Below are positions 38,455 through 49,341 of a DNA stretch of 64,000 nt, piece by piece. The DNA lies in NCBI GenBank assembly GCA_002633085.1, contig NSIV01000010.1, positions 1 to 64,000 on the forward strand. The letters run 5' to 3'. The notes under the pieces were generated by a model. The model searched no databases, had not been told where the DNA came from, and saw nothing but the letters and a program-made list of their open reading frames with translations. The stretch is from Curvibacter sp. PD_MW3. GTDB lineage: Bacteria > Pseudomonadota > Gammaproteobacteria > Burkholderiales > Burkholderiaceae_C. Both the position numbers and the translations under genes were made by a program. The stretch's first letter is position 1. Each line of letters starts with the position of its first letter.

Positions 38455-38910
38455 TTACTTGCGACCTTCAAATAGCTGGCCACCCAGCTTGGTTCCAGGC
38501 TTGATGCCGCGCTTGGCGAACCAGCCCTGGTTCATCTCCAGCACATAACGCACCGGCTTGGCCGAGCAGTGCGAGTCGGTGGTTTGCGGCTTCATGTCCG
38601 CCAGGTTGACGATGGTGCCGTCGTCGGCCACGAAGGCTGCCGTCAGCGGCAGCAAGGTGTTTTTCATCCAGAAGCATTGGCCGGCCGGTTGCTCGAACAC
38701 GAACAGCATGCCCTCATGCAGCGGCATGTCGCGTCGGAACATCAGGCCGGTGGCGCGTTGCTCGGGGGTGTGCGCCACTTGGGCGTCAATCTGGTGCATG
38801 CCGGCGGTCAGTTGGATGCGCGGCAGGTTCAGCTGGGGGGCGTCCTGTGCCAGCGCATGGCTGGTCACGGCCAGGAGCAGAACGGCAAGGCTGGAGGCAA
38901 GAGACTTCAT
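38455..38910 (-). CDS. DUF192-family exported protein
   Basis: The protein has 151 residues. The N-terminal signal peptide MKSLASSLAVLLLAVTSHALAQ is followed by the DUF192 core: VAHTPEQRATGLMFRRDMPL, GMLFVFEQPAGQCFWMKNTL and the C-terminal VLEMNQGWFAKRGIKPGTKL. It starts at ATG 38910 (+ strand CAT 38908-38910). The longer minus-strand frame above it lies over icd and is not coding. DUF192 proteins are small envelope or extracytoplasmic proteins of unknown function. Confidence 0.86.
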   Translation of the reverse strand: MKSLASSLAVLLLAVTSHALAQDAPQLNLPRIQLTAGMHQIDAQVAHTPEQRATGLMFRRDMPLHEGMLFVFEQPAGQCFWMKNTLLPLTAAFVADDGTIVNLADMKPQTTDSHCSAKPVRYVLEMNQGWFAKRGIKPGTKLGGQLFEGRK

Positions 38911-39093
38911 GGATGGCGTGGTGTCAGAGGGAAACGGTTGGGTGCATGGGCATTGTCCTGCATTCTGGCCGGCAGGGGCTTGGCATGCATTTGGGACTAA
39001 ACTTCGCGGATTGCATCCAGGGCACCAATGCGGATGGCCCCGGGTAATCCGACAAAGAGATGCGTTTGCATAAAAAAATGGAGAAGTGATTCC

Positions 39094-40347
39094 ATGTACC
39101 AGCACATCAAGGTGCCCTCTGCGGGCCAGAAAATCACCGTCAATGCCGACATGTCGCTCAATGTGCCGGACCAGCCCATCATTCCGTACATTGAAGGCGA
39201 CGGCACCGGTTTGGACATCACGCCGGTGATGCTCAAGGTGGTGGATGCCGCTGTGGCCAAGGCCTACAGTGGCAAGCGCCAGATCCACTGGATGGAGGTC
39301 TATGCCGGCGAAAAATCGACCAAGATCTACGGCCCCGATGTCTGGTTGCCGCAGGAAACCCTGGATGTGGTGCGCGAGTACGTGGTGTCGATCAAAGGGC
39401 CGCTGACCACCCCCGTGGGTGGTGGCATCCGCTCGCTGAACGTGGCGCTGCGCCAGGAGCTTGACCTCTACGTCTGCCTGCGTCCGGTGCAGTACTTCAA
39501 GGGGGTGCCGTCGCCGGTCAAGGAGCCGGAAAAGACCAATATGGTGATCTTCCGCGAGAACTCGGAAGACATCTATGCCGGCATCGAATACGAAGCCCAG
39601 TCTGACAAGGCGAAGAAGCTGATCAAATTCCTGATCGACGAGATGGGGGTGAAGAAAATCCGCTTCCCCGAGACCTCCGGCATCGGCATCAAACCGGTGT
39701 CGATCGAGGGCACTGAGCGCCTGATGCGCAAGGCCATCCAGTACGCGATCGACAATGACAAGCCCAATGTGACCATCGTTCACAAGGGCAACATCATGAA
39801 GTTCACCGAAGGCGGCTTCCGTGACTGGGCTTACGCGCTGGCGCAAAAGGAATTCGGCGCCGAGCTGATCGATGGCGGCCCGTGGTGCAAGTTCAAGAAC
39901 CCGAAGACCGGCCGCGATATCGTCATCAAGGATGTCATTGCCGATGCCTTCCTGCAGCAGATCCTCTTGCGTCCCGCCGAATACAGCGTGGTGGCTACGT
40001 TGAACCTGAACGGCGACTACATCTCCGACGCGCTGGCAGCCCAGGTCGGTGGCATCGGCATTGCCCCTGGCGCCAACCTGAGCGACACCGTGGCCATGTT
40101 CGAAGCCACGCACGGCACGGCACCGAAATACGCCGGCAAGGACTACGTGAACCCGGGCTCGGAGATTTTGTCGGCCGAGATGATGCTGCGCCACATGGGC
40201 TGGAAGGAAGCGGCCGACCTGATCATCCGTTCGCTCGAGAAGTCCATTCTGAGCAAGAAAGTGACCTATGACTTCGCCCGCCTGATGGATGGTGCGACCC
40301 AGGTCAGCTGCTCTGGCTTCGGCCAGGTCATGATCGACCACATGTGA
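39094..40347 (+). CDS. icd: NADP-dependent isocitrate dehydrogenase, dimeric (Icd)
   Basis: The protein has 417 residues from ATG 39094 with GGAGAAG upstream. The dimeric ICDH family motifs are present: [13 protein letters not shown], the serine at residue 114 in [12 protein letters not shown] that AceK phosphorylates in E. coli, [40 protein letters not shown] and [14 protein letters not shown]. It oxidises isocitrate to 2-oxoglutarate. The window also encodes the monomeric isozyme just upstream, so both forms coexist. Confidence 0.96.
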   Translation: MYQHIKVPSAGQKITVNADMSLNVPDQPIIPYIEGDGTGLDITPVMLKVVDAAVAKAYSGKRQIHWMEVYAGEKSTKIYGPDVWLPQETLDVVREYVVSIKGPLTTPVGGGIRSLNVALRQELDLYVCLRPVQYFKGVPSPVKEPEKTNMVIFRENSEDIYAGIEYEAQSDKAKKLIKFLIDEMGVKKIRFPETSGIGIKPVSIEGTERLMRKAIQYAIDNDKPNVTIVHKGNIMKFTEGGFRDWAYALAQKEFGAELIDGGPWCKFKNPKTGRDIVIKDVIADAFLQQILLRPAEYSVVATLNLNGDYISDALAAQVGGIGIAPGANLSDTVAMFEATHGTAPKYAGKDYVNPGSEILSAEMMLRHMGWKEAADLIIRSLEKSILSKKVTYDFARLMDGATQVSCSGFGQVMIDHM

Positions 40348-40395
40348 GACCCGGCTGGGCGGCTAGTCACGGCCGGCCTGCTGATCTCGCCATCA

Positions 40396-40428
40396 ACCGC
40401 GCCCGGCAGCCGCCGGGGGCGGTTTTTT
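40396..40428 (+). terminator. Rho-independent terminator after icd
   Basis: ACCGC plus CCCGGC pairs with GCCGGG plus GCGGT around the AGCC loop (one G bulge each side), followed by six T residues (40423-40428). Confidence 0.8.
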
Positions 40429-40522
40429 CATGGTGCCCGGATTTTGTGGCTTGAATGCAGAAAAAACGTCACCAATTCACTTACAGGCAGCGAGCTGCAG
40501 GCGCGCTCGATAGAATGAATCC

Positions 40523-40882
40523 ATGGCTACGAAATCACCCGTAACACCACCTGTGCCGCCTGTTCAGCAGCCGAGCCGGGATGACGGCGGCTCGGTCGTC
40601 TTGGAGCGGCGCACGCAAAAAACAAAACCGCCACAGATGTACCAGGTCGTCATGCTCAATGACGACTACACCCCGATGGAGTTCGTGGTGGTCGTGATTC
40701 AGGAGTATTTCAACAAGGATCTGGAAACGGCGACGCAGATCATGCTCAAGATTCATCTGGATGGCAAAGGCGTCTGTGGCATCTATACCAAGGATGTGGC
40801 GGCCACCAAGGTGGATCAGGTGCTGGAGGCCGCACTCAAGGCCGGGCACCCGCTGAAATGCATCAGTGAACCGGTGGAGTAG
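40523..40882 (+). CDS. clpS: ClpS, ATP-dependent Clp protease adaptor
   Basis: The protein has 119 residues. After a Pro/Ser-rich N-terminal extension of about 30 residues comes the ClpS fold: [22 protein letters not shown] (about 40-61, N-degron pocket) and [17 protein letters not shown]. ClpS binds ClpA and delivers substrates with N-terminal Leu/Phe/Tyr/Trp. clpA lies 95 bases downstream, the usual pair. Confidence 0.94.
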   Translation: MATKSPVTPPVPPVQQPSRDDGGSVVLERRTQKTKPPQMYQVVMLNDDYTPMEFVVVVIQEYFNKDLETATQIMLKIHLDGKGVCGIYTKDVAATKVDQVLEAALKAGHPLKCISEPVE

Positions 40883-40977
40883 CAACCGAAAAGTCATTCT
40901 TCTTTCGCGTCCGGAACTGTTGGACGGTTGGGCGAATCGGATTAAAGTAAGTTTGTAAGCAAGGCAAAGGAAATCAC

Positions 40978-43305
<2,328 letters not shown>

Positions 43306-43325
43306 TCCCGGGCAGTTGCGTCAAC

Positions 43326-43357
43326 AAAAAAGCCTGCACGTGTGCAGGCTTTTTCAT
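43326..43357. terminator. Bidirectional terminator between clpA and the iron-binding protein gene
   Basis: AAAAAGCCTGCAC and GTGCAGGCTTTTT form a symmetric 13-base stem around GT (43326-43355). It has U-rich tails in both directions and lies between two convergent genes, so it should serve clpA on the + strand and the solute-binding gene on the - strand. Confidence 0.85.
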
Positions 43358-43370
43358 GTTTCAGTAGAGC

Positions 43371-44414
43371 TTAACGGAAGCCGACGCGGTCAAGCATCTG
43401 CTGCACCTTGACCTGGTTCATGCCTACCACGCTGATCGGGATGGTCTCGCTCTTGAACGAGCCGCCGCCCATAGCTTGTAGCGCCGGGTTGTTGAGTTTG
43501 ACGCCCTTGGCGGCCGGCCATTCGTTGTTGCCGTTGGCGAAATGTTCCTGCGCCTGGACACTGGCCAGGTACTCCAGGAACTTGACCGCATTGGCCTGGT
43601 TCTTGGCGTAGCGGGCGACCGCGCCACCGGCGATGTTGACATGGGTGCCCCAGGTGCCTTGGTTGGGGAAGACCACGCCGATGCGCTCCACCACCGCCTG
43701 GTCTTCTGCTTTGGTTGAGCGCATCAGGCGCGCCAGGTAGTAGCTGTTGGTCACGGCAATACCGCATTCACCTGAGGCCACGGCCTTGATCTGGTCGGTG
43801 TCGCCGCCCTTGGGGGGGCGGGCCATGTTGCCGACCATGCCTTTGAGCCAGGCTTCGGTTTTTTGTTCACCCAGATGCTCCAGCACAGCGCCGAAGAGCG
43901 AGAGGTTGTAAGGGTGGGAGCCGGAGCGGATGCAGAGTTTGCCCTTGTTCTTCGGATCGCCCAGCTCTTCGTAGGTGTCAACGTCGTCCTTCTTGACCTT
44001 GATCTTGTCGTACACGACGATACGTGCCCGCGTGGAAAAACCGTACCAGGCGGAAGCACCGTCGGCTGCAGGTTTGCCTCGCAATTGGGCCGGAATGGCA
44101 TCGTCGAGTACTTGGGACTTGACGGGCTGGAACAGGCCTTCGGCTTCACCGCGCCACAGGCGGGCGGCATCAACCAGCAAGATCACGTCAGCTGGCGAGG
44201 CGGCGCCTTCGGCCTTGAGGCGTGAGACGATGCCGGCGTCGTCTGCATCGACACGGTTGATCTTGATGCCGGTTGCTTTGGTGAACCCGCTGTACAACAC
44301 CTCGTCGCTCGGGTAATGACGGGCGGAGTAGATGTTGAGCACCTGTTCTTGTGCGCAGGCCAGGTTGCCTGCCAGCACAATAGCGGCTGCCAAAGAGAAA
44401 TGATGCACGCGCAT
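43371..44414 (-). CDS. Fe(3+) ABC transporter, periplasmic substrate-binding protein (FbpA/AfuA-like)
   Basis: The protein has 347 residues from ATG 44414 (ATG 44456 is an alternative upstream). The signal peptide MRVHHFSLAAAIVLAGNLACAQ is followed by an SBP_bac fold with the ferric-binding family signatures LNIYSARHYPSDEVLY, YDKIKVKKDDVDTYEEL, KLCIRSGSHPYNLS and GDTDQIKAVASGECGIAVTNSYYLAR. The YY pair is a likely Fe ligand. It binds Fe(III) for an inner-membrane permease that is not adjacent here. A weak Fur-like site lies upstream. Confidence 0.9.
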   Translation of the reverse strand: MRVHHFSLAAAIVLAGNLACAQEQVLNIYSARHYPSDEVLYSGFTKATGIKINRVDADDAGIVSRLKAEGAASPADVILLVDAARLWRGEAEGLFQPVKSQVLDDAIPAQLRGKPAADGASAWYGFSTRARIVVYDKIKVKKDDVDTYEELGDPKNKGKLCIRSGSHPYNLSLFGAVLEHLGEQKTEAWLKGMVGNMARPPKGGDTDQIKAVASGECGIAVTNSYYLARLMRSTKAEDQAVVERIGVVFPNQGTWGTHVNIAGGAVARYAKNQANAVKFLEYLASVQAQEHFANGNNEWPAAKGVKLNNPALQAMGGGSFKSETIPISVVGMNQVKVQQMLDRVGFR

Positions 44415-44444
44415 GACAATATGCCCTTTCAAACTGATTTCCAG

Positions 44445-45389
44445 ATGATAAGACAAACGCGAATCATTCTTAATAATTTTGGTGTAAATCCCTGCGCCAT
44501 ATCAAGTTATGGCTTGATCCTGCTGGTTGCCCTTGTTCTGGCCGGCTGTGCTGGTGGGCCGATCAGCACGCCCGAGCCTGTTGTTGTGGTCCCTGAGCCA
44601 GTGAAACGACCGCCTCGCATTGGCTTGGCGTTGGGTGGTGGTGCCGCTCGAGGTTTTGCGCATGTCGGGGTGATCCAGGTGCTGGAAGAGTCCGGTATCC
44701 GGCCGGTTCTGGTTGCCGGAACTTCCGCGGGCAGTCTGGTGGCGGCCTTGTATGCCAGCGGCAAGACCGGGGGGCAGTTGCAGCAGATTGCCGAAACCAT
44801 GGAGGAGGCCACCTTTGCTGATTGGACGTTGCCGATCTTCAGCCGTGGTCTGTTGCGTGGTGATGCCCTCGCACGCTACGTCCAGAGCCAGATCGGTGGC
44901 CGACGAATCGAAGATTTGCCGTTGCCGTTGGGCATTGTGGCGACCGATCTCAACAGTGGCCAGGGCGTGTTGTTTCAGCGTGGCGATACGGCCACCGCCG
45001 TGCGGGCCTCCAGTGCGGTGCCCGCTGTGTTCCAGCCGGTGCGCATAGCCGGGCGGGAGTACGTCGATGGCGGTCTGGTGTCCCCGGTGCCGGTGCGTTA
45101 TGCGCGCCAGATGGGGGCGGAACTGGTGATTGCGGTCGATATTTCCAATGTGCCGGATGCCAATCCGGCGGGCGATACGCTGCAGATCCTGTTGCAGACC
45201 TTCACCATCATGGGCCGAAGCATCAACAGCTGGGAGTTGCGGGACGCCGATGTCGTGGTCCGGCCGGCTCTGAATGGCGTGGCCAGTGCCGATTTCAACG
45301 CCCGTCGACGCTCCATCCAGGCTGGCCGGTTGGCCATGCAGCAATTGCTACCGCAGCTCAAAGCGGCGATCGAAGCCCGCAGCAAATAG
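44445..45389 (+). CDS. Patatin-like phospholipase lipoprotein (RssA-type)
   Basis: The protein has 314 residues from ATG 44445. A signal peptide of the lipoprotein type ends with the lipobox LVLAGC/A (Cys about residue 34). The patatin fold follows: Gly-rich LGGGAARGFAHVGV (about 62-75), nucleophile elbow GTSAGS (about 93-98), and the DGG triad motif VDGGLVSP (about 208-215). Ser-Asp dyad hydrolase activity on lipids is expected. It is divergent from the iron-binding gene with overlapping 5' regions (the starts are 31 bases apart). Confidence 0.85.
   Translation: MIRQTRIILNNFGVNPCAISSYGLILLVALVLAGCAGGPISTPEPVVVVPEPVKRPPRIGLALGGGAARGFAHVGVIQVLEESGIRPVLVAGTSAGSLVAALYASGKTGGQLQQIAETMEEATFADWTLPIFSRGLLRGDALARYVQSQIGGRRIEDLPLPLGIVATDLNSGQGVLFQRGDTATAVRASSAVPAVFQPVRIAGREYVDGGLVSPVPVRYARQMGAELVIAVDISNVPDANPAGDTLQILLQTFTIMGRSINSWELRDADVVVRPALNGVASADFNARRRSIQAGRLAMQQLLPQLKAAIEARSK
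44453..44471. promoter_or_regulatory. Weak Fur-box-like half-site upstream of the iron-binding protein gene
   Basis: AATCATT (44462-44468) followed by CTT matches the right half of the GATAATGATAATCATTATC consensus, but the left half is poor. It lies about 40-57 bases upstream of the iron-binding protein start in the interval shared with the patatin-like gene. The position is suggestive; the match is weak. Confidence 0.28.
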
Positions 45390-45560
45390 GGCGAAGGGTG
45401 GATTGACGCATAACTGCCCTGGCCGGGAGGGTTGCTTTTTTCTGCGTCTGAAACAGGCTGGCACTGGTTTGATGTGCCATTTGAAACGTGGCTCCCACTT
45501 GTGAGGGAGTCCGTCACCGCAGGCGGACAGCGCTCCTGATGGAGTCGCTAGCTGGCCCCG

Positions 45561-45905
45561 TCAATCGGGAAGCAGGTTCAGCGCAAACGCAATGGCTGCG
45601 GGGCGACTCATGCCTTTTTTGGCGGCCCATTCATCGACTCTGGACAAAACATGCGGCGCAATCGACACGCTGATCACGTGTTTCTTGCCCCTGAACACTC
45701 TGGCTTTGCCCGTTCTGCTGCTGACAAGGGCTTTCAGCTGGTTTTTCTGGGCTGGTGATTCTGCCTTTGCTGGCTCATCCGTCATCTTGGTTTTGGCCTT
45801 TGCCTTCTTCGACTTGAGTGGCGGGGTCGGGGTGGGTGAGTCAAGGAACTCGAAGTGCCCTTGCTCCAGCAAGCCAATTTGCATATCGCTGGTGTCGTTC
45901 TTCAT
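45561..45905 (-). CDS. Ribbon-helix-helix-like small protein
   Basis: This 114-residue protein starts at ATG 45905. The N-terminal 70 residues are low-complexity and Lys/Pro/Ala-rich (SPTPTPPLKSKKAKAKTKMT). The C-terminal about 40 residues (KHVISVSIAPHVLSRVDEWA then AKKGMSRPAAIAFALN) have the strand-helix-helix pattern of CopG/Arc-type DNA-binding domains. It has no toxin partner beside it, and the intergenic DNA next to it is AT-rich. It is probably a DNA-binding protein, perhaps autoregulatory; alternatively a nucleoid-type protein. The Lys-rich tail resembles AlgP-like or histone-like extensions only superficially. Confidence 0.6.
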   Translation of the reverse strand: MKNDTSDMQIGLLEQGHFEFLDSPTPTPPLKSKKAKAKTKMTDEPAKAESPAQKNQLKALVSSRTGKARVFRGKKHVISVSIAPHVLSRVDEWAAKKGMSRPAAIAFALNLLPD

Positions 45906-46345
45906 GTGGGTGTCATGCAGTCAAGAAATCCCAAATACAAATCAAATTCACGCCAATAAAGTGTGAAATTCATATCATTTTATGCCGACAAAAATTTTGA
46001 TATCGAAGAAGTCTGATGTTGTCTTGTGCGGCCTTATTTCAAATGTATGCACTTAATTTGTGCAAATATCATACGAATTTTGTGGGATTTTGATCTCATT
46101 TTTCGGGTTTTCTCATCGTTGAGAAATCGAGGTGGATAACGGTGGGGATTTCATTTGGCTGAAGCGAGCCCTCGGATGGCGCGTTTGTTATTGGCTCAGA
46201 TGCGGCCGATTCACGAGGTTCACTTCGCGCATGATGAAGTTCCTCATGAGGCCTATTGCGCCAAGTCCAGGCCCTGTTATGCGTTTGCGAAGGAGGGCGG
46301 AGCTTCTTTCGATGGTTTGGCGGATCGCCCAGAAGCACCTGAAGC
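45906..46345. other. AT-rich intergenic stretch with no supported gene
   Basis: From 45906 to about 46130 the base composition falls sharply compared with the flanking sequence. TGCACttaatttGTGCA (46048-46064) is an imperfect palindrome within GTAT...ATAC and could be an operator for the RHH-like gene. From 46130 to 46345 the GC content rises again, but overlapping short frames on both strands show no recognisable protein. I see no RNA gene. It may be a promoter region plus a remnant of foreign DNA. Confidence 0.45.
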
Positions 46346-46354
46346 AGATAAAAA

Positions 46355-46380
46355 AAGGCCTCGTCGTATGACGAGGCCTT
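46355..46380 (-). terminator. Rho-independent terminator downstream of the phasin gene
   Basis: AAGGCCTCGTC (46355-46365), loop GTAT, GACGAGGCCTT (46370-46380). Read on the - strand it ends in a run of seven T residues. It lies 145 bases beyond the phasin stop, leaving a long 3' untranslated segment (46381-46524) with no other gene. Confidence 0.85.
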
Positions 46381-46524
46381 GAAGGGATCCCTGAACCCGA
46401 AGGTGTCGAAAGGACCCGAGGAGACAACCGGTGGAAACTGTTCAGCTTCCGATGAAATGAATTATGTCAGGGTTTTCCCTTGGCGTAAAGTCATTTCAGC
46501 AAAAAATGGAGGGTTTACCCTTTG

Positions 46525-47067
46525 TTACCGTTTGCGGGCGGCCGGCTTGCCGGCGCTCACGGCATTGGCGGCCACAGCATTGAAGTTGGATTCAGCCAGC
46601 TCAGTTGCTTGCTTGACCGACTTCTGGATCGATTCCAGAGCATTGTTGGCGGCAGCCACAGCGCTCTTCATCACGGCCACTGCTGTTTCGGAACCGGCAG
46701 GTGCATTCTTGGCCGCATTGTCGACCAAGCCCACGAACTTCTTCTGGGTCTCGGCAGCCTGGTCTTCAAAAGCCTTGCCGAATTCGGCACTGGTGCTGGA
46801 CGCGATGTCGTACAGATGACGGCTGTAGGACACGGTCTTCTCTGCCAAAGGCTGGAACAGGGCAGATTGCAGAGCCAGCAATTCCTGGGCGTCTTTGACG
46901 CTCAGGACGGACTGGGCCTGGCTGGATGCCTCGGCCAAGGCGGCGCGGGAGGCGGTCATGTTCAGTTCAACCAGCTTTTCAACGCCCTCAAAGGCTTTGC
47001 TGGTCAGACCAAACAGGGTCTCGATGTTGGCTTTGTTGGCGGCCATGACTTGTTCGACGGTCAGCAT
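46525..47067 (-). CDS. phaP: Phasin (PHA granule-associated protein)
   Basis: The protein has 180 residues from ATG 47067 with AAGGAG upstream. The phasin_2 pattern is clear: [40 protein letters not shown], and amphipathic helices rich in Ala/Val/Lys, with an Ala/Lys/Arg tail (KPAARKR). There is no signal peptide. Phasins coat polyhydroxybutyrate granules. The promoter region contains two palindromes typical of PhaR-type control. PHB synthase genes are not in this window. Confidence 0.92.
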   Translation of the reverse strand: MLTVEQVMAANKANIETLFGLTSKAFEGVEKLVELNMTASRAALAEASSQAQSVLSVKDAQELLALQSALFQPLAEKTVSYSRHLYDIASSTSAEFGKAFEDQAAETQKKFVGLVDNAAKNAPAGSETAVAVMKSAVAAANNALESIQKSVKQATELAESNFNAVAANAVSAGKPAARKR

Positions 47068-47099
47068 AAAAATCTCCTTGAAAGGTAAGCTGCGGTTTT

Positions 47100-47114
47100 T
47101 GTTGCAGTGCAACA
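47100..47114. promoter_or_regulatory. PhaR-type operator 1 (downstream of the phasin -10)
   Basis: TGTTGCAGTGCAACA is a perfect 15-base palindrome with a central G (47107), just downstream of the -10 box and about 33 bases before the phasin ATG. It is a likely PhaR site by context; the consensus match is remembered, not computed. Confidence 0.65.
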
Positions 47115-47122
47115 TGACTCGA

Positions 47123-47150
47123 ATTATAGGGAGCTGCGTCAGGAGTGCAA
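47123..47150 (-). promoter_or_regulatory. Phasin gene promoter (sigma-70 type)
   Basis: On the minus strand, TTGCAC (complement of 47145-47150), a 16-base spacer and TATAAT (complement of 47123-47128, identical to the consensus). The -35 box overlaps a TGCAAC half-site, and the -10 is flanked by operator-like palindromes. Confidence 0.75.
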
Positions 47151-47158
47151 CTCTTTTT

Positions 47159-47173
47159 TGTTGCGGTGCAGCA
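47159..47173. promoter_or_regulatory. PhaR-type operator 2 (upstream of the phasin -35)
   Basis: TGTTGCGGTGCAGCA is a near copy of operator 1 (two differences), its centre 59 bases away. The two flank the promoter, which suits repression by a dimer or tetramer. It also lies near the 5' end of the divergent HDAC-family gene. Confidence 0.6.
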
Positions 47174-47230
47174 TATTAGGGTTGGCGCCCTAAATCTGTG
47201 CCTGAAGCCGCTGCCGTCAGAATCGAAAGG

Positions 47231-48160
47231 ATGAAGGCGTTTTACTCCGACCATTTCGTTTTACCGTTGCCCGCGGGGCATCGGTTCCCCATGGCCAAGT
47301 ACGGCCTGCTACGCGAGCGCTTGGCGTGCGAGTTGCCGCAGGTGGCCATGCTGGAAGCGCCGCGTGCCAGTGATGGCGAATTGGCACTAGTTCACGAACC
47401 CGGCTATGTCGCGTCGCTCGATCAGGGCACGATCAGTCCAGCGGCCATGCGTGAGATCGGATTTCCCTGGAGCGCGGCCATGGTGGAGCGCTCCCGGCGC
47501 TCGGCCGGGGCGACCATGGCAGCGGCACGGATGGCCTTGCAAGAGGGGCTGGCGGCCAATCTGGCTGGCGGTACGCACCATGCCTATGCTGGCAAAGGGG
47601 GCGGGTTCTGCGTTTTCAACGACGCTGCTGTGGCGACGCGCCTGATGCAAGCCGAGTGGGGCCGGCAGCAGCGCCGCGCCTTGCACGTGGCCATCATTGA
47701 TCTCGATGTGCATCAGGGCAATGGCACGGCGCACATTTTTCAGCATGACGACAGCGTGTTCACGCTGTCCCTCCACGGCGAGAAGAATTTCCCGTTCCGT
47801 AAGGAAAGCAGCGACCTGGACGTGGCATTGCCCGACGGCTGCACAGACGATTTTTATCTGCAGGCGTTGGAAGCCGCGCTCAGTGAGTTGGAGCACCACT
47901 TCGATCCCGGGCTGGTGATTTATCTGGCAGGTGCCGACCCGTTCGAGGGCGACCGATTGGGCCGCCTGCGGCTCAGCTATGACGGGCTGGAGGCGCGCGA
48001 CCGCCGTGTGTTTGACTGGTGTTGGCAGCGGCGCATTCCGCTGGCCTTTGCCATGGCCGGTGGTTATGGCGTGAAGATCGAGGAGACGGTGCAGGTGCAG
48101 CTCAACACCTATCGGGTGGCATTGGACTACTGGCAACGCTGGCAAACCCTCAAGGTCTGA
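47231..48160 (+). CDS. Histone deacetylase family protein
   Basis: The protein has 309 residues; ATG 47231 is preferred, and GTG 47198 is a possible upstream start. The HDAC fold is shown by GGTHHAYAGKGGGFCVFNDAAVA (two adjacent His plus the Phe-Asn-Asp segment), DLDVHQGNGTAHIF (metal Asp and His), YLAGADPFEGD (metal Asp) and AMAGGYG (transition-state Tyr). It is the acetoin-utilisation/acetylpolyamine amidohydrolase-like class of bacterial deacetylases. The substrate is unknown. It is divergent from the phasin gene. Confidence 0.85.
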   Translation: MKAFYSDHFVLPLPAGHRFPMAKYGLLRERLACELPQVAMLEAPRASDGELALVHEPGYVASLDQGTISPAAMREIGFPWSAAMVERSRRSAGATMAAARMALQEGLAANLAGGTHHAYAGKGGGFCVFNDAAVATRLMQAEWGRQQRRALHVAIIDLDVHQGNGTAHIFQHDDSVFTLSLHGEKNFPFRKESSDLDVALPDGCTDDFYLQALEAALSELEHHFDPGLVIYLAGADPFEGDRLGRLRLSYDGLEARDRRVFDWCWQRRIPLAFAMAGGYGVKIEETVQVQLNTYRVALDYWQRWQTLKV

Positions 48161-48195
48161 TTTGGGTGCCGCAGGCTGGCAGAATCTGACATGCA

Positions 48196-48639
48196 ATGAA
48201 TACCCAAACAGAAAAACCGAGACCCGAGAGACGCAGCGCCTACAAGGCCTTTCGACTGATCAGCACACGCTGGATGGACAACGATGTCTATGGCCATGTC
48301 AACAATGTCGTTTACTACAGCTGGTTCGATACGGCGGTCAATGCCCATCTGATCGAGCAGGGCGCGCTGGACATCCACCAGGGCGAAACCATCGGCCTGG
48401 TGATCGAGACCCAATGCAATTATTTCGCCTCGCTGGCCTTTCCCCAGAACATCGAGGCCGGCATCCGCGTCGCCCGTCTGGGCAACTCCAGTGTGCGCTA
48501 CGAGGTCGGTCTGTTCGCCGAGGGCGAAGAGCTGGCCGCGGCGCAGGGCCACTTTGTCCACGTTTATGTCGACCGGCAAACGCGCCGGCCGACGCCCTTG
48601 CCAGAAAAACTCAGAACCGTGCTGGAGACGCTTGCATGA
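48196..48639 (+). CDS. Acyl-CoA thioesterase (4HBT hotdog family)
   Basis: This 147-residue hotdog-fold thioesterase has the 4-hydroxybenzoyl-CoA thioesterase-type core [25 protein letters not shown] (about residues 26-50, catalytic Asp in MDNDVYGHV). The Asn-Asn-Val-Val-Tyr helix follows. Its stop overlaps the nitroreductase ATG by four bases (ATGA at 48636-48639). It hydrolyses a short-chain or aromatic acyl-CoA; the substrate is not assignable. Confidence 0.86.
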   Translation: MNTQTEKPRPERRSAYKAFRLISTRWMDNDVYGHVNNVVYYSWFDTAVNAHLIEQGALDIHQGETIGLVIETQCNYFASLAFPQNIEAGIRVARLGNSSVRYEVGLFAEGEELAAAQGHFVHVYVDRQTRRPTPLPEKLRTVLETLA

Positions 48640-49331
48640 CCCCGATGTCCGTGGCTGACGCGATCAATTCGCGCATGTCGATCCGTGCCTTCACGCCGCA
48701 AGCCGTGGCGCGAGAACTCATCACCGAAGTGTTGCAACTGGCCAGCCGGGCCCCGTCGGGCACCAACACCCAGCCCTGGAAGGTGTATGTGCTGCAGGGC
48801 CAGAGTCGGGACACGTTGGTGGACAAGGTCTGTGCCGCCCACGATGCCCTGCGCGCCAACCCGGCGCTGGCCAGCGAGTACCGCGAGGAATACGACTATT
48901 ACCCGGAGCAATGGGTCAGCCCCTACATTGACCGCCGGCGCGAGAACGGCTGGAGTCTGTATAGCCTGCTCGGCATCGGCAAGGGGGACAAGGACAAGAT
49001 GCATGCCCAGCACCAGCGCAATTTCCGTTTCTTCGATGCGCCGGTAGGGTTGATGTTCACGATCGATCGCGTCATGGGCCGCGGTTCGCTGGTGGACTAT
49101 GGCATGTTCCTGCAGAACATCATGCTCGCTGCACGCGCCAGCGGCCTGCATACATGCCCGCAGGCCGCCTGGAACCACTTTGGAAAAATCATCCTGCCGC
49201 ACATCGGAGCAGGGCCGGACGAGATGCTGGTGTGCGGCATGGCGCTTGGCTATGCCGATGAGAAGGACATCGTAAATACTTTTTATACACCACGCGAACC
49301 GGTGTCGACGTTCACACATTGGCTCGACTGA
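48636..49331 (+). CDS. Nitroreductase family protein
   Basis: This 231-residue FMN-dependent nitroreductase has [18 protein letters not shown] at the N-terminus (FMN-phosphate-binding Arg/Ser), [17 protein letters not shown] (about residues 37-53) and GADEM-like [16 protein letters not shown] near the end. It reduces nitro or quinone compounds with NAD(P)H. It is translationally coupled to the thioesterase gene. Confidence 0.87.
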   Translation: MTPMSVADAINSRMSIRAFTPQAVARELITEVLQLASRAPSGTNTQPWKVYVLQGQSRDTLVDKVCAAHDALRANPALASEYREEYDYYPEQWVSPYIDRRRENGWSLYSLLGIGKGDKDKMHAQHQRNFRFFDAPVGLMFTIDRVMGRGSLVDYGMFLQNIMLAARASGLHTCPQAAWNHFGKIILPHIGAGPDEMLVCGMALGYADEKDIVNTFYTPREPVSTFTHWLD

Positions 49332-49341
49332 GATTGAAGAG

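Noticed and set aside
38455-40341. A 628-codon minus-strand frame covering icd and the DUF192 gene
   Set aside because: Only the last 151 codons match a family (DUF192, own signal peptide and start at 38910). The rest is the mirror of the well-supported icd gene and shows composition artefacts of GC-rich coding DNA.
45495-45545. Inverted repeat GTCCG...CGGAC near the end of the RHH-like gene as a terminator
   Set aside because: The stem is short and there is no T-run in either direction.
46132-46371. Short overlapping frames (75-80 codons) on both strands near the phasin terminator
   Set aside because: No convincing ribosome site, no family resemblance, and one contains the terminator hairpin. 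Treated as non-coding.
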